A stretch of DNA of 64,000 nucleotides from Chitinophaga sp. sic0106 (lineage in GTDB: Bacteria > Bacteroidota > Bacteroidia > Chitinophagales > Chitinophagaceae): contig NZ_JAHUWJ010000005.1 of NCBI RefSeq assembly GCF_019219075.1, forward strand, positions 186,001-250,000, read 5' to 3'. Shown here one piece after another: positions 9,223 to 19,482 of this stretch. Under the pieces are notes generated by a model. The model searched no databases. It had not been told where the DNA came from and was given only the letters and a program-made list of their open reading frames with translations. The translations under genes were made by a program, and so were the position numbers. Positions within the stretch are counted from its first letter, which is position 1. Each line of letters opens with the position of its first letter.

Positions 9223-12200
9223 ATGAAACAATTCCACACATTCCGGCGGGGGTACCTGCCATTATTTACACTGATACTATTTATTTTTAGCAAGGTCCCG
9301 CTGTTTGCGCAAACGCTGGCATTCCCCGGTGCGGAAGGCTTTGGTAGATTTGCTACCGGCGGCCGCTATGGTTCGGTGTACCATGTAACCAACCTGAATA
9401 ACAGTGGGGCCGGCTCCCTGCGGGATGCCGTCAGTGCGCCTAACCGCATTGTGGTGTTTGATGTGGCCGGTGTTATCCGGATCTCCTCGCGGATGGTGGT
9501 ATCACCCAATATCTATATTGCCGGTCAAACTGCACCAGGTGAAGGCATTACCGTGTATGGCAACGGCTGGAGCTTTTCCGGTGCGCATAATACCATTTGT
9601 CGCTACCTGCGCATCCGCATGGGTATTGTGGGTGACGATGGTAAAGATGCCAACGGGCTTGCGGATGGTCATGATATTATATTTGACCATTGTTCTGTTA
9701 GCTGGGGGAGAGATGAGAACTTCTCTATTAACAGTACCACGGGCAAGAACATAACTATCCAGAACACGATCATCTCGCAGGGATTGCTCACCCACTCGGC
9801 GGGGGGGCTGATACAGGCCGACAGTATTACGCTCTATCGTAATCTGTATGCGGACAATGGCACCCGCAACAATAAGATCAAAGGCATTAACCAGTACGTC
9901 AACAATATCGTTTACAACTGGAAAGATGGCGCCTATATCATGGGCGGTGAGTCCGAGGGCCATTCCTATGCCAATGCAGTGAACAACTGTTTTATACAGG
10001 GGCCAGTGAAAGGCGTAGCGCCATTTAATTTGGGTAACCTGAACTATCATATCTACGCGTCTGGGAATATTTTTGATAGTAGTCGCAACGGCCTGTTTGA
10101 TCCCTATGTGATTCCGCAGAGCCAGTATGTAGGTCCACCGGATTTCCAGGCGAGCCCATATCCCTATCCCAGCTTGCCTGTGGAGCCGGCAAATGCGCTG
10201 GTGAATACGCTGCTGCCAACTGTGGGTGCGAGTTTACCTTATCGCGATTATGCGGACTATTATGTGGTAAATGAAGTGAAATCATTTGGGAAGAAAGGAG
10301 AGCTGATTGCCAATGAAAATTCGCTGCCTTTCGGCGCGCCCACGACCTGGGCACTTTGGAGTGGCAATGCCCGCACCGATACAGATAATGACGGTATACC
10401 CGATGCATGGGAAATCGCCAACGGTACCAACCCGGGAGTAAACGATGCTATGACGGTTACCACCAACGGCTATACGAATATTGAAAATTATATTAACAGC
10501 ATTACGGGCAGCAATTCGCAGCCTTACCTGCGTGCGCCCATGAAAATGAAGCAGGACTCGGCCACATCTTCTGCCATTTACCTCTCCTGGCTTGATTATA
10601 CAGAGCAGGAAACCGGCTACAAAGTAGAAAGGATGGTGAGCGGTACCTGGACGCAAATCGGCACTACGGCTACCAATGAAAATTATTTCGCTGTAAGCGG
10701 AATGGAGCCGGAGGAAACCGGGACTTTTCGGGTAAAGGCATTTAATGCCAGCGGGGAGTCGGCCTACTCCAATGAGTTTACCGGCAAAGCCAAGCCGGTG
10801 GAAGTGCCGGTGTTAAACCCTGCTACGTTTGCCCCTGCCTTAACCTGGACGGGCGCATTGAGCCAGGACTGGGATCTGGCCACCAAAAACTGGGTGGACA
10901 GCACCAACACCGCGGTAGTTTATACCGACAGCAGCGCTATCACCTTTGGTGAAAACAGTTTTACCGGCAGGGATATCCGCCTCACCGCTTCAATGGTAGC
11001 AGGTGATATCCTGGTAAATAGTAATTCGGATTATAGCTTCTCCGGACCTGGCATAATCACGGGTGTGAAGTCGGTGAACAAGGCCGGCAGCGGCGTACTT
11101 TCCCTGCTCACGAAAAATACCTATACCGGTGCTACCGTAGTGCATAGCGGTACTATTGCACTCAATACACTCGCCAACGGTGGTGTGGCCAGCTCCATTG
11201 GTGCTTCTGCCAATTACGGATTTAACTGGGTATGGAAAGGCGGTACCTGGATGTATACCGGCCCAGGTGTAAGTACAGATAGGAACGCAGTATTGGACAA
11301 CAGCACTGCCTTCAACGTAAGCAACAGCAGCAGCGTGGTTACTTTCACCGGTGTATTGTCCGGCGATGGTGGCCTGATCAAGTCAGGCCCGGGTAAGCTG
11401 GTGCTGAAAAGTGCCAACCCATATGCAGGCGAAACCGTGATCAACGGAGGTATCCTGGAAGTAAACCCGGTGAGCAGCGCCACGGTAGAAGGTGATATCA
11501 TTGACAACAACCGTGGCATCGGTACCTCACAGGTGCTGCGCCTGCACGGTGGTACCTACCGCACAGCCAACGGCAGCAATACCATGTACGAAAGCTATCC
11601 CTTACAACTATACGTAGATGACAGCACCATAAATGGTTTTGAGCCTAACCGCCTCGCTAACCTGAACATGACGGTGCATGGCGGTGGTACACTCAATTAT
11701 ACCATTCCTTACCTGAGAGAAATTATTCAGGGCGACTGGAGCGATTTCACGGGCACGTTAGTAGCTAACGGTATCAATACCGATGACACCTACAGTTTGC
11801 TGGCGCTGGATAATAATTCCGGCTTCCCTAACAACCGGCTGGTGATTACCGGTAATACAAAGATTGCGGCTTACAGTAATGAAAATGTGTTTTCGATTGG
11901 CGGACTGTCCGGTAATGCGGGTACTTATTTGTCGTGCGGTGGTACCAAGACCCCCAGCTTTGGTAACGGCATCACCACCTATGTAGTAGGTGGCGCCGGT
12001 ACGGATGAAACTTTTAATGGGGTGATCAACAACCACCTTTACGGGTATGCGTCAGAAGGCAGTGGTACCACTACCATTGTTAAAACCGGTACGGGAATAT
12101 GGAGGTTGACAGGAAACAATACTTATGTAGGTACTACCACGGTGGAAGCTGGTAAGCTGGTGGTGAATGGTAACAACAGCGGTACCGGACCTGTAACCGT

Positions 12201-15200
12201 GAATGAAGGCGGTGTGCTGGCCGGTAAAGGTTCCATTGCTGCCGGCGTGGCCGTGGCCGGAACATTGGAGCCTGGCGACAGCTCCATCGGCACACTCACG
12301 CTGAAGGATAACCTGAATTTGCAAAACAGTGCCATCACTGCATTTGATATCAATAAGACCACCAATACCTGGGATGTGGTGGCTGTAGCTAAAGAGGTGG
12401 TATATGGAGGTACATTGAAAATCAATTTTACAGGCACCCCTGCTTCTGGCGATAAATATAAAATCTTTAATGTTGCCGGTGCAGTGCAAGGTACCATTAC
12501 GCAGTTTGAACCGGCTACGCCAGGTGCAGGACTGCTGTGGGTATTTAAGCCAGCTACGGGTGAGCTGGCGGTGCAAAACCTCAATTTCGTAGAAGCACCT
12601 ACAGCGCTCACTTTGAACGCACCTGTTGCGGGCCCTGGTCAGGCTAATACAGTATCCTGCACGTGGACGGACAATTCTGATAACGAAGATTACTTTGTGC
12701 TGGAAAGAAGCAGCGACAACGTCACCTTTACGGATATCGCACATCCGGCGGCCAACAGCACCGTGTATGAAGATGGCGGCTTGCAGGCCGGGGTAAAATA
12801 TTACTACCGCATTAAGGCGCATAGTCCGCTAAGTGAGTCGGTGTACAGCACAGTGGCCGCTGTTACCACGCCTGCTTTAGGTACGCTGCCTGCGGTGACT
12901 AACACGCCGTCACCAGTGAATAATGCTGGTAATGTGTTTGTAAATAACGCGGCTTTCAGCTTTACCTGGAAAGGGAATTATGCAGATAGCTATGAGGTAT
13001 ACCTGGGTACAGATACCGCCAGCATGGCAAAAGTAGGAGAGATGGCTGCCGGAACAGCGGTTTATTATCCTTCCGACCTGCAACCTAACACTACCTACTA
13101 TTGGCGTATAGATGCCAAAAACGGCAATGGTACTACCACAGGAACACTGTGGAATTTCACATCGGCCAATATACCGCTTACAGTGGCCGGTGATTACCGG
13201 TCAACTGCCAGCGGTAACTGGGGCACCTCCAGCGTAACCACTGCTATCTGGGAAAAATATGATGGCAGCAACTGGAGCCCTGCTACGGCGCCGCCGTCTG
13301 GTGCAACGCCAACAGTGACTATCAGAACAGGACATACGGTGGCATTAAACGCCACCACCGGCGTCAATAACCTCGTGGTAGAAAGTGGCGGTACCCTGAT
13401 TTCCGGTACCAGCGATGGTGGCAGCGGTACGCCTGCCAACAGGAATCTGCGGGTGATCAGCAGTGTCAACAACTTCGGCACTGTGGGCTCCAGCAGCACC
13501 ACCACCAACCGCGTGAATTTTGAAGGTTACAAGGCTAGCGGTAAGATTTACATTACCGGTACCAGCACTTATTATCTCAATACTTTTACCGTGAATGCTA
13601 CGGCTAAAACCATGGAAATAGTGATCGACGCTAACCTGAATCTCTCCAGTTATATGCGTCCGAATTATTCAACTTCCACTACATTGCCATGGACCACCGA
13701 TTCACAAAATGATGATGACATTACCATCACCATTAATGAAGGAAAAACGGTAACCATCGGTTCTTCCGGTTACCTGGTGGCTTCCAGTTCACCTACTACC
13801 AACACGATTGGTGAGTTCGGCAATTATACCTTTAATATCAATGGTACGCTGGATATGCGTGCTACCGGTACTTCCTGTGTAGTGGGCCATGCTACTTTAC
13901 CGGGTACTATTACCATTAATACCAATGGCAGATGGCTGATGGGTAATGCCATCCGGTTTATTACATCAGCTACTACTGCGCCTGTGGGCAAGGTAGCGCT
14001 GAATATTGGCGCAAATGGTGTAGTGGATGCCGGAGCAAGAACCATCGGTTCCAGTAATACGGCTACCAATACCGTGGTGACCAACAACAACTTTGGACAG
14101 GTGGTATTTTTCAACCAGGCACCGGGAGGGCAGCTGAAAACCAAAGTGGGCACCAGTGCCATGACTTATTACATTGGTTCCGACAGTGTATACAGTCCGG
14201 TGAAATTAACCAATAGCGGTACAGCAGATATTATTGCGGTAGGGGTGAAATCAGGCGTTACATTGCCAGTAACCGATACAACCAGGATAGTGAACAGGGA
14301 ATATACGATTACCCCGGCAACAGCAGGTGTGGCTAACCTGGCGATCAGCCTGGGCTGGATGCCTGCGAGTCAGGGTAGTAACCTTACTACTATTTCGTTG
14401 GTACAAGGCCGTTATGCCGATAACAGCTGGACGGAAACTGCCGCCACTGTTTCTGGTGCAGGTACTGCCACCAACCCTTACTATGCTAACGCCAGCGGGC
14501 ATACGCAGTTTGGTACGTTTGTAGCGGGAGCGAGTGGCGCCGTGAAAGACCTTGAGGCGCCTGTAGCCCGTGCGAAGGATGTGGCGGTGACCTTAGGGCT
14601 GGATGGCACTGCTGCCATTACTGCGGAGGAGGTAAACGATGGTTCCACCGATAATATGGGTGCGGTAACGCTGAGCGTGCAACCTGCTCAGTTTACCAGT
14701 ACAGATTCCGTAACACTTACGGTAACGGATGCTACCGGCAATACGGCTACGGCCAAGGCGCTGGTGACTGTAAACAAACGTACTGCGGTAATTACGTATG
14801 TAGGTGACCGTAGTAAACAATATTCCGATAAACAAACACTCACGGCCACGCTGAAAGATGAGGAAACAGGTACACTGCTGGCTGGTAAGCCGGTTCGTTT
14901 TGAACTGGGTGAGCAGTCTGCAACTGCTGTAACCGCGGTGGATGGCACGGCCAATGCAACAATGACGGTTACTCAAGCGCCGGCGTACTATTCGCTCGCT
15001 TCCTTGTTTGAAGGGGATACCTTGTACCAGGCAGCTGCGGATACAACACCGTTTACCGTACTGCCGGAGGATGCGCGGGTGAGTTACACCGGTGTTAACT
15101 ATGCGGCCGCTGGTTCAACGGGCACTGCTACGGTGGTATTAACCGCTACGGTGCAGGAGCTGGCTGATTCATCTGCCGGTGATATTAGTCGCGCTACGGT

Positions 15201-16230
15201 GACGTTCATTGATCGTATAGCCAATGCCGTTATTGCAACAGTTCCGGTAGCAGTAAATGCCGCTGGAGTAGGTACGGCTACTTACAATTGGAATGTAACG
15301 CTGGGCAGCAGTAATGCGAAGGACTATACCATTGGCGTAATGGCCACGGGCAGTTACCAGCGTAATGCTTCAACGGAAAATACCATTGTAACCGTGGCAA
15401 AATCGCTCAGCGAGTTTGTGAGCGGCGGTGGGTATTTGCAGTTGAGTCGCTCCGGTGGCGTTAAATCCGGTGACCTTAACAGTAAAAATAACTTTGGTTT
15501 CCACGTGAAGTACAACAGGACGTCGCGTAGTTTGGAAGGAAGCTACAGTACGCTGGTGCGCAGAACGGAGGCAGATGGCTTACATGTGTACCGCGTGAGT
15601 GGCAATGTACCTTATTTGTTTACGGCTATTCCGGCTATCGGATTGTTGCCGGCGAAAGGCGTGTTTAAAGGGAAGGCTGTCATTGTGGATATTACTGATC
15701 CGCTGGCACCTGTAACCGTGGATGAATCGGCCACCATGTTGGTAGATATGAGCGACCGTAGTGAGTCTGGCGCCGGTGATGCCATTGGTATCACCATCAG
15801 GGACAGGCGTGGTAGTTTGTGGTTTGCCAGCAACTGGCTTTCCATCCTCAATGCGGAGCAGGCGTTGGCGGGTGGTAATGTAAAAGTCAACAGTGGGTTC
15901 TCCCTGCTGCAAACTATCATCTCCTCCCTCTTGAATACAGTAGATGAAGATGATATTGCGAAGGCAGGCGGGAAACAGGGCGTAACGCTGAATGTAGCGC
16001 TGGCACCTAATCCCGCTACTACTTATACCAACGTGATCGTACAGGCCTCGCCTGACAAAGGCAAGGTGTACATTAAAGTGTTTGATGTATATGGTAAGCT
16101 CGTGGAATCCAGGGAGATTGTACCAACTGGTACTGCCATACAGATCGGTAGTGATTACCGTGCTGGTATTTACATGGTGGTGGTAAACCAGGGTAAGGTG
16201 CAGCAGACTGTGAAATTGGTAAAGCAATAG
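9223..16230 (+). CDS. Giant secreted PL1-like pectate lyase with autotransporter-type repeats and T9SS C-terminal signal
   Basis: This 2335-residue protein has a signal peptide (about 1-29, ending PLFAQ). A PL1-like parallel beta-helix follows (about 30-385): FPGAEGFGRFATGGR, SLRDAVS, TAPGEGI, ADGHDIIFDHCSVSWGRDE. The DHCSxSWG block fits the calcium/substrate-binding part of PL1. Next come a TSP3/EF-hand-like segment (DTDNDGIPDAWE, about 386-408) and a Fn3 domain (about 440-523). Three passenger-associated repeats lie near 623, 722 and 957 (e.g. GTGIWRLTGNNTYVGTTTVE). Two Fn3-like domains (about 1126-1316), a beta-rich middle and Ig-like units follow. The C-terminal type A T9SS signal (about 2256-2335) has LAPNPATTYTNV, VYIKVFDVYGKLVE and YRAGIYMVVV. 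It is likely exported to the surface or released to cleave pectin. A strong terminator follows. Confidence 0.9.
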   Translation: MKQFHTFRRGYLPLFTLILFIFSKVPLFAQTLAFPGAEGFGRFATGGRYGSVYHVTNLNNSGAGSLRDAVSAPNRIVVFDVAGVIRISSRMVVSPNIYIAGQTAPGEGITVYGNGWSFSGAHNTICRYLRIRMGIVGDDGKDANGLADGHDIIFDHCSVSWGRDENFSINSTTGKNITIQNTIISQGLLTHSAGGLIQADSITLYRNLYADNGTRNNKIKGINQYVNNIVYNWKDGAYIMGGESEGHSYANAVNNCFIQGPVKGVAPFNLGNLNYHIYASGNIFDSSRNGLFDPYVIPQSQYVGPPDFQASPYPYPSLPVEPANALVNTLLPTVGASLPYRDYADYYVVNEVKSFGKKGELIANENSLPFGAPTTWALWSGNARTDTDNDGIPDAWEIANGTNPGVNDAMTVTTNGYTNIENYINSITGSNSQPYLRAPMKMKQDSATSSAIYLSWLDYTEQETGYKVERMVSGTWTQIGTTATNENYFAVSGMEPEETGTFRVKAFNASGESAYSNEFTGKAKPVEVPVLNPATFAPALTWTGALSQDWDLATKNWVDSTNTAVVYTDSSAITFGENSFTGRDIRLTASMVAGDILVNSNSDYSFSGPGIITGVKSVNKAGSGVLSLLTKNTYTGATVVHSGTIALNTLANGGVASSIGASANYGFNWVWKGGTWMYTGPGVSTDRNAVLDNSTAFNVSNSSSVVTFTGVLSGDGGLIKSGPGKLVLKSANPYAGETVINGGILEVNPVSSATVEGDIIDNNRGIGTSQVLRLHGGTYRTANGSNTMYESYPLQLYVDDSTINGFEPNRLANLNMTVHGGGTLNYTIPYLREIIQGDWSDFTGTLVANGINTDDTYSLLALDNNSGFPNNRLVITGNTKIAAYSNENVFSIGGLSGNAGTYLSCGGTKTPSFGNGITTYVVGGAGTDETFNGVINNHLYGYASEGSGTTTIVKTGTGIWRLTGNNTYVGTTTVEAGKLVVNGNNSGTGPVTVNEGGVLAGKGSIAAGVAVAGTLEPGDSSIGTLTLKDNLNLQNSAITAFDINKTTNTWDVVAVAKEVVYGGTLKINFTGTPASGDKYKIFNVAGAVQGTITQFEPATPGAGLLWVFKPATGELAVQNLNFVEAPTALTLNAPVAGPGQANTVSCTWTDNSDNEDYFVLERSSDNVTFTDIAHPAANSTVYEDGGLQAGVKYYYRIKAHSPLSESVYSTVAAVTTPALGTLPAVTNTPSPVNNAGNVFVNNAAFSFTWKGNYADSYEVYLGTDTASMAKVGEMAAGTAVYYPSDLQPNTTYYWRIDAKNGNGTTTGTLWNFTSANIPLTVAGDYRSTASGNWGTSSVTTAIWEKYDGSNWSPATAPPSGATPTVTIRTGHTVALNATTGVNNLVVESGGTLISGTSDGGSGTPANRNLRVISSVNNFGTVGSSSTTTNRVNFEGYKASGKIYITGTSTYYLNTFTVNATAKTMEIVIDANLNLSSYMRPNYSTSTTLPWTTDSQNDDDITITINEGKTVTIGSSGYLVASSSPTTNTIGEFGNYTFNINGTLDMRATGTSCVVGHATLPGTITINTNGRWLMGNAIRFITSATTAPVGKVALNIGANGVVDAGARTIGSSNTATNTVVTNNNFGQVVFFNQAPGGQLKTKVGTSAMTYYIGSDSVYSPVKLTNSGTADIIAVGVKSGVTLPVTDTTRIVNREYTITPATAGVANLAISLGWMPASQGSNLTTISLVQGRYADNSWTETAATVSGAGTATNPYYANASGHTQFGTFVAGASGAVKDLEAPVARAKDVAVTLGLDGTAAITAEEVNDGSTDNMGAVTLSVQPAQFTSTDSVTLTVTDATGNTATAKALVTVNKRTAVITYVGDRSKQYSDKQTLTATLKDEETGTLLAGKPVRFELGEQSATAVTAVDGTANATMTVTQAPAYYSLASLFEGDTLYQAAADTTPFTVLPEDARVSYTGVNYAAAGSTGTATVVLTATVQELADSSAGDISRATVTFIDRIANAVIATVPVAVNAAGVGTATYNWNVTLGSSNAKDYTIGVMATGSYQRNASTENTIVTVAKSLSEFVSGGGYLQLSRSGGVKSGDLNSKNNFGFHVKYNRTSRSLEGSYSTLVRRTEADGLHVYRVSGNVPYLFTAIPAIGLLPAKGVFKGKAVIVDITDPLAPVTVDESATMLVDMSDRSESGAGDAIGITIRDRRGSLWFASNWLSILNAEQALAGGNVKVNSGFSLLQTIISSLLNTVDEDDIAKAGGKQGVTLNVALAPNPATTYTNVIVQASPDKGKVYIKVFDVYGKLVESREIVPTGTAIQIGSDYRAGIYMVVVNQGKVQQTVKLVKQ

Positions 16231-16250
16231 TTGTTTTTAGTTAGAGAGAT

Positions 16251-16284
16251 AGCAGCCACCTCAGATTGAGGTGGCTGCTTTTTT
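16251..16284 (+). terminator. Intrinsic terminator after the PL1-like gene
   Basis: agcagccacctca pairs perfectly with tgaggtggctgct across a 3-nt loop and is followed by a T run, 20 bp after the stop codon. This is a textbook rho-independent terminator. Confidence 0.9.
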
Positions 16285-16416
16285 ATGTACAGTCCTATCC
16301 TGCTGCGTTTACATCTCCCTAAAAACAAAATAAACAGGTAGCTGCTTTACCTATATAGGTAGCTGTTAGCTGGTATACTCTATGATACTGGTATAGTTAG
16401 TATATCAAATCCGCCT

Positions 16417-16424
16417 TAGCTTTG
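16417..16424 (+). promoter_or_regulatory. Candidate Bacteroidota -7 box
   Basis: TAGCTTTG matches the Bacteroidota -7 consensus TAnnTTTG and lies 25 bp before the SnoaL-like start. No clear TTTG -33 box is seen at the usual distance. Confidence 0.45.
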
Positions 16425-16449
16425 TATCAGCAAATTAAATCATGCATAT

Positions 16450-16923
16450 ATGAGCATTCAATCAACAGATCAATTGCGAATTAAAGACGAGATACGGGAA
16501 CTGATGGCCCGCTATGTCCGGTATGCGGATGAAAAGGAATGGAAGCTGCTGGCAGGTCTGTTTACGGAAGATGGCGTGTTTACGCCGCTAACTGTAGCAG
16601 GGGCGCCGCTTGCGGTAATGCAGGGGCAGCAGCAGATTGCCGCGACCATCGGCGGTAGTGTAGGCACGGCCACGGCCATACATCACCTGTTCTCTTATGA
16701 AATAGAGGTGCTGAATGAGGATAGTGCCAAAGGAATTTTTTCCATGGAAGATTACCTGATACGACCGGAAGGAGCAGTCATACCTCCGGCCACGCAGGAG
16801 ATTCCGGCATTCCGCACCCTGCATGGCTATGGGCATTACCACGGCAACTACCGCTATCGGGATGGCCGCTGGCAGATAGAAAAACTGGTACAGACAAGGA
16901 TAAAATTAGATTTCAACATTTAA
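16450..16923 (+). CDS. SnoaL-like (NTF2 fold) protein
   Basis: This 157-residue cytoplasmic protein has no signal peptide. The N-terminal helix (RIKDEIRELMARYVRYADEKEWKLLAGLF), TEDGVF, central GGSVGTATAIHHLF, and C-terminal HGYGHYHGNYRYRDGRWQIEKL are the typical layout of SnoaL-like/nuclear-transport-factor-2 proteins. Such proteins include small isomerases and hydrolases, but most have no known substrate. It sits 12 bp upstream of the epoxide-hydrolase-like gene, so the two are co-transcribed and probably act on the same small molecule. A TAnnTTTG box lies upstream. The exact reaction cannot be read from the sequence. Confidence 0.85.
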   Translation: MSIQSTDQLRIKDEIRELMARYVRYADEKEWKLLAGLFTEDGVFTPLTVAGAPLAVMQGQQQIAATIGGSVGTATAIHHLFSYEIEVLNEDSAKGIFSMEDYLIRPEGAVIPPATQEIPAFRTLHGYGHYHGNYRYRDGRWQIEKLVQTRIKLDFNI

Positions 16924-16935
16924 AACCAAAGACAC

Positions 16936-18159
16936 ATGAGCACAGCATTAGTTCCATTTAAGGTAGCCGTATCCAACGAGGTACTGGCTGATCTGGAGCA
17001 TCGCCTTCGCAATACCCGCTGGGCACCGGATCTCAACAACGAGGATGCTTATTACGGCATTCCTACTAATTATCTGAAAGGGATTGTTGACCATTGGCTA
17101 CATAAATTTGACTGGAAACAGGCCGAAACAAAACTGAACGCATACCAGCAGTATAAGGTGGAGATTGACGGGCAGCCTGTACACTTCATTTATGAAAAAG
17201 GAAAGGGCCCCAATCCAACACCCATCATTATTTCACATGGATGGCCCTGGACTTACTGGCACTGGAGTAAAATCATTCCTGCTTTAACTGATCCTGCGGC
17301 ACATGGCGGTGATCCGGATCAATCGTTTGACGTGATTATTCCATCCTTGCCGGGCTTTGGATTTTCCACACCGCTGAAAAACGGGGAAATGAATTTCTGG
17401 AAGATGGCGGAAATCTGGCATAAGTTGATGACGGAGGTACTTGGATATGAAAAATACGCCGCCTCTGGCTCTGATTATGGGATGCTGGTATCTGCGCAGC
17501 TGGGCCATAAGTATGCCGATAAACTGATAGGTATTCACCTGGGACAGGAAATGCCGCTGACAATATTCCAGAGTGAGCGCCCATGGGACCTTACAGAAGG
17601 ACACCTGGTGCCGGCAAGTGCATCCCCTGCATTGCGGGAAGGCATCATTCATTTTCAGCGTACCTATGCCTCTCACGTGGCAGTGCATATGCTGGACGCG
17701 CAAACCATTACCCATGGCCTCAACGATTCACCGGTGGGCATGCTGGCCTGGATACTGCAGCGCTGGAAAAAATGGAGTGATCAGTCGCAGGACTTCGCTT
17801 CCGTTTTCACCTACGATGATATCATCACCTTTGCGATGATCTATTGGGTAAACGAAGCGATAGGCAGCTCTATCCGGGCTTACTCCAATGCCAACCGTTA
17901 TCCCTGGAAGCCTTCGCACGACAGGCAACCTGCTGTGGAAGCACCCACCGGCTTTACCTTCCTGGCCGGAGATGCGTATCCGCCACTGGCAACTGCTGAA
18001 AACAGGGTGGGAATATTCACCAATGGTCCACTTGCCAGCCAGTTTAACACCGTATATGCGAAAGCGTATGAAAAGGGTGGTCACTTTGGTGCCTGGGAAA
18101 ACCCGGAAGCATATATTGAAGGGATCCGGGATACTTTTAAGCTGATACAGCAGCGTTAA
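16936..18159 (+). CDS. Epoxide-hydrolase-like alpha/beta hydrolase
   Basis: This 407-residue protein has the epoxide hydrolase N-terminal domain (residues about 4-110) followed by an alpha/beta-hydrolase core. The oxyanion motif HGWPWTYWHW, the nucleophile elbow GSDYG (Asp180) and a late His383 in KGGHFGAWENP are visible, consistent with an Asp-His-acid triad that opens epoxides through an ester intermediate. Length is normal for microsomal-type epoxide hydrolases of bacteria. It is cytoplasmic, with no signal peptide. It follows the SnoaL-like gene by 12 bp and is followed by a hairpin. The substrate is unknown; family members may also act as dehalogenases or esterases. Confidence 0.9.
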   Translation: MSTALVPFKVAVSNEVLADLEHRLRNTRWAPDLNNEDAYYGIPTNYLKGIVDHWLHKFDWKQAETKLNAYQQYKVEIDGQPVHFIYEKGKGPNPTPIIISHGWPWTYWHWSKIIPALTDPAAHGGDPDQSFDVIIPSLPGFGFSTPLKNGEMNFWKMAEIWHKLMTEVLGYEKYAASGSDYGMLVSAQLGHKYADKLIGIHLGQEMPLTIFQSERPWDLTEGHLVPASASPALREGIIHFQRTYASHVAVHMLDAQTITHGLNDSPVGMLAWILQRWKKWSDQSQDFASVFTYDDIITFAMIYWVNEAIGSSIRAYSNANRYPWKPSHDRQPAVEAPTGFTFLAGDAYPPLATAENRVGIFTNGPLASQFNTVYAKAYEKGGHFGAWENPEAYIEGIRDTFKLIQQR

Positions 18160-18179
18160 TTGACCGCAGGATAAGTTGC

Positions 18180-18218
18180 AGAAGCGCGCGATGTGGAATC
18201 ATTACATTGCGCGCTTCT
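18180..18218. terminator. Hairpin between convergent genes
   Basis: agaagcgcgc pairs with gcgcgcttct, extended by atgt/acat on the loop side, between the plus-strand hydrolase and the minus-strand GH43-like gene. It probably ends the epoxide hydrolase transcript. Confidence 0.7.
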
Positions 18219-18285
18219 TGTTTGAAAAAAGGTTATATATTCAGGGATTCCACGATACCTGAAATGAAAGCCCGGAATAACTAAT

Positions 18286-19392
18286 TTATTTCAACGGTAT
18301 CACCATATTCCAGGTTCTGTCCACTTCATACGGCCTGGGGCCTGAACCTGTGGCTGCAAACAGATGGGTAGGCTTGCCATTTTCGAACAGCAGAAATGGC
18401 CGTTCAAAATTGGCCTGATGTGTAACTGTGCCATCGTTCCATTTTACTGTCCTGGAGTAGGCCTTTACGTGTTTGGAGAGTTTCCAGTCCACCCCGTTTT
18501 TGGAGGTGGCGTGTATGCCGCCGCCTTCTTCGCCACAGATTTTCCCGAACCGGTCTTTCATGATGAGTTCGTAGTGATCTTTGTGCCACCATACGAATGG
18601 ATCTTCCACATCGCTTTCATTTTCTTTGGTGCTGTGGAAGTCGAATATGGGTGAGTCTGAGAGTCGCTCGTACGGCCCTTCATAACCATTTTTAGACAGT
18701 GCAGCTCCCAGCATCAGCGGAGGCTGCGGTCCTTTGGCGGAGGATTTATACATCAGGTAGATGTCGCCATCCGGGCGTACTACCGGCGATGGATTAGAAA
18801 TAATAGAGGCATCCCATTTGCCCGGGCGCGGATTCATCAGCGGGTGATCCAGTCGCTTCCATGGTCCCTTTACGGAGTCGGCTACTGCCAGCGTTGCTCT
18901 TTTATGCATCCAGGCTTTTTGTGCGAGGCCATTTGCCCAGATGTTATCCGCGTTATCCTGGAAGGGAAAGTCGTACGTAACGCCTACGTAATAGAGCAGG
19001 TATTGCCCTTTGTATTTTGTAATGCGCGGATTAAACGTACACATGCCATCAAACCATTCTTTACCTCTTGGTCCCAGCACTACTTCCACGAAGGTGTAGG
19101 GGCCTTCCGGCGTATCTGACACCGCCCTTACGATTTCGGAATTGGTCACCCATTTCCCGAAGCCAACCGCTTTGGGCCAGCGGGACGCAAACATGTGGTA
19201 TTTGCCATCTTCACCTTTTACTACAGAAGGGTCCCATATCCAATAATCTTCCATCTCAAAGCCACCGCCTTTAATGGCGGGTTGCAGTTTGTCGGCAAAG
19301 GAGTGTCCTTGTGCCGGGAAATCGAAGGACCCCAGCATGGTGGGTAGTATCAGTCCGCCGGACAGTTGCTTTACAAAATCTCTTCTGTGCAT
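18286..19392 (-). CDS. GH43-like five-bladed beta-propeller glycoside hydrolase, Tat-type leader
   Basis: This 368-residue exported protein begins MHRRDFVKQLSGGLILP, a twin-arginine-type leader, followed by a five-bladed-propeller core. Visible motifs are YWIWDPSVVKGEDGKYHMF (blade 1, candidate general base Asp), DGMCTFNPRI, SNPSPVVRPDGDIYLMYK, VEDPFVWW and a GxGPRPYEV end. The layout resembles the GH43/GH117/GH130 propeller enzymes that cleave arabinose, xylose or galactose units. The specific family cannot be fixed by eye. It lies downstream of a GH43 lipoprotein gene, separated by a 26-bp inverted repeat, so it probably has its own promoter or is read through weakly. Confidence 0.8.
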   Translation of the reverse strand: MHRRDFVKQLSGGLILPTMLGSFDFPAQGHSFADKLQPAIKGGGFEMEDYWIWDPSVVKGEDGKYHMFASRWPKAVGFGKWVTNSEIVRAVSDTPEGPYTFVEVVLGPRGKEWFDGMCTFNPRITKYKGQYLLYYVGVTYDFPFQDNADNIWANGLAQKAWMHKRATLAVADSVKGPWKRLDHPLMNPRPGKWDASIISNPSPVVRPDGDIYLMYKSSAKGPQPPLMLGAALSKNGYEGPYERLSDSPIFDFHSTKENESDVEDPFVWWHKDHYELIMKDRFGKICGEEGGGIHATSKNGVDWKLSKHVKAYSRTVKWNDGTVTHQANFERPFLLFENGKPTHLFAATGSGPRPYEVDRTWNMVIPLK

Positions 19393-19482
19393 CGTAATGT
19401 TTATGGGGGCTAAAGTACTATCCTGCTGTGCAGTTTACTGACATTATTTTGTGCATTCATGACGTCAATTTCGCAGTTTCGG

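Noticed and set aside
12052..12822. Minus-strand open frame of 256 codons inside the PL1-like gene
   Set aside because: Shadow of the repeat-rich plus-strand protein; the translation is Cys/His-scattered without family features.
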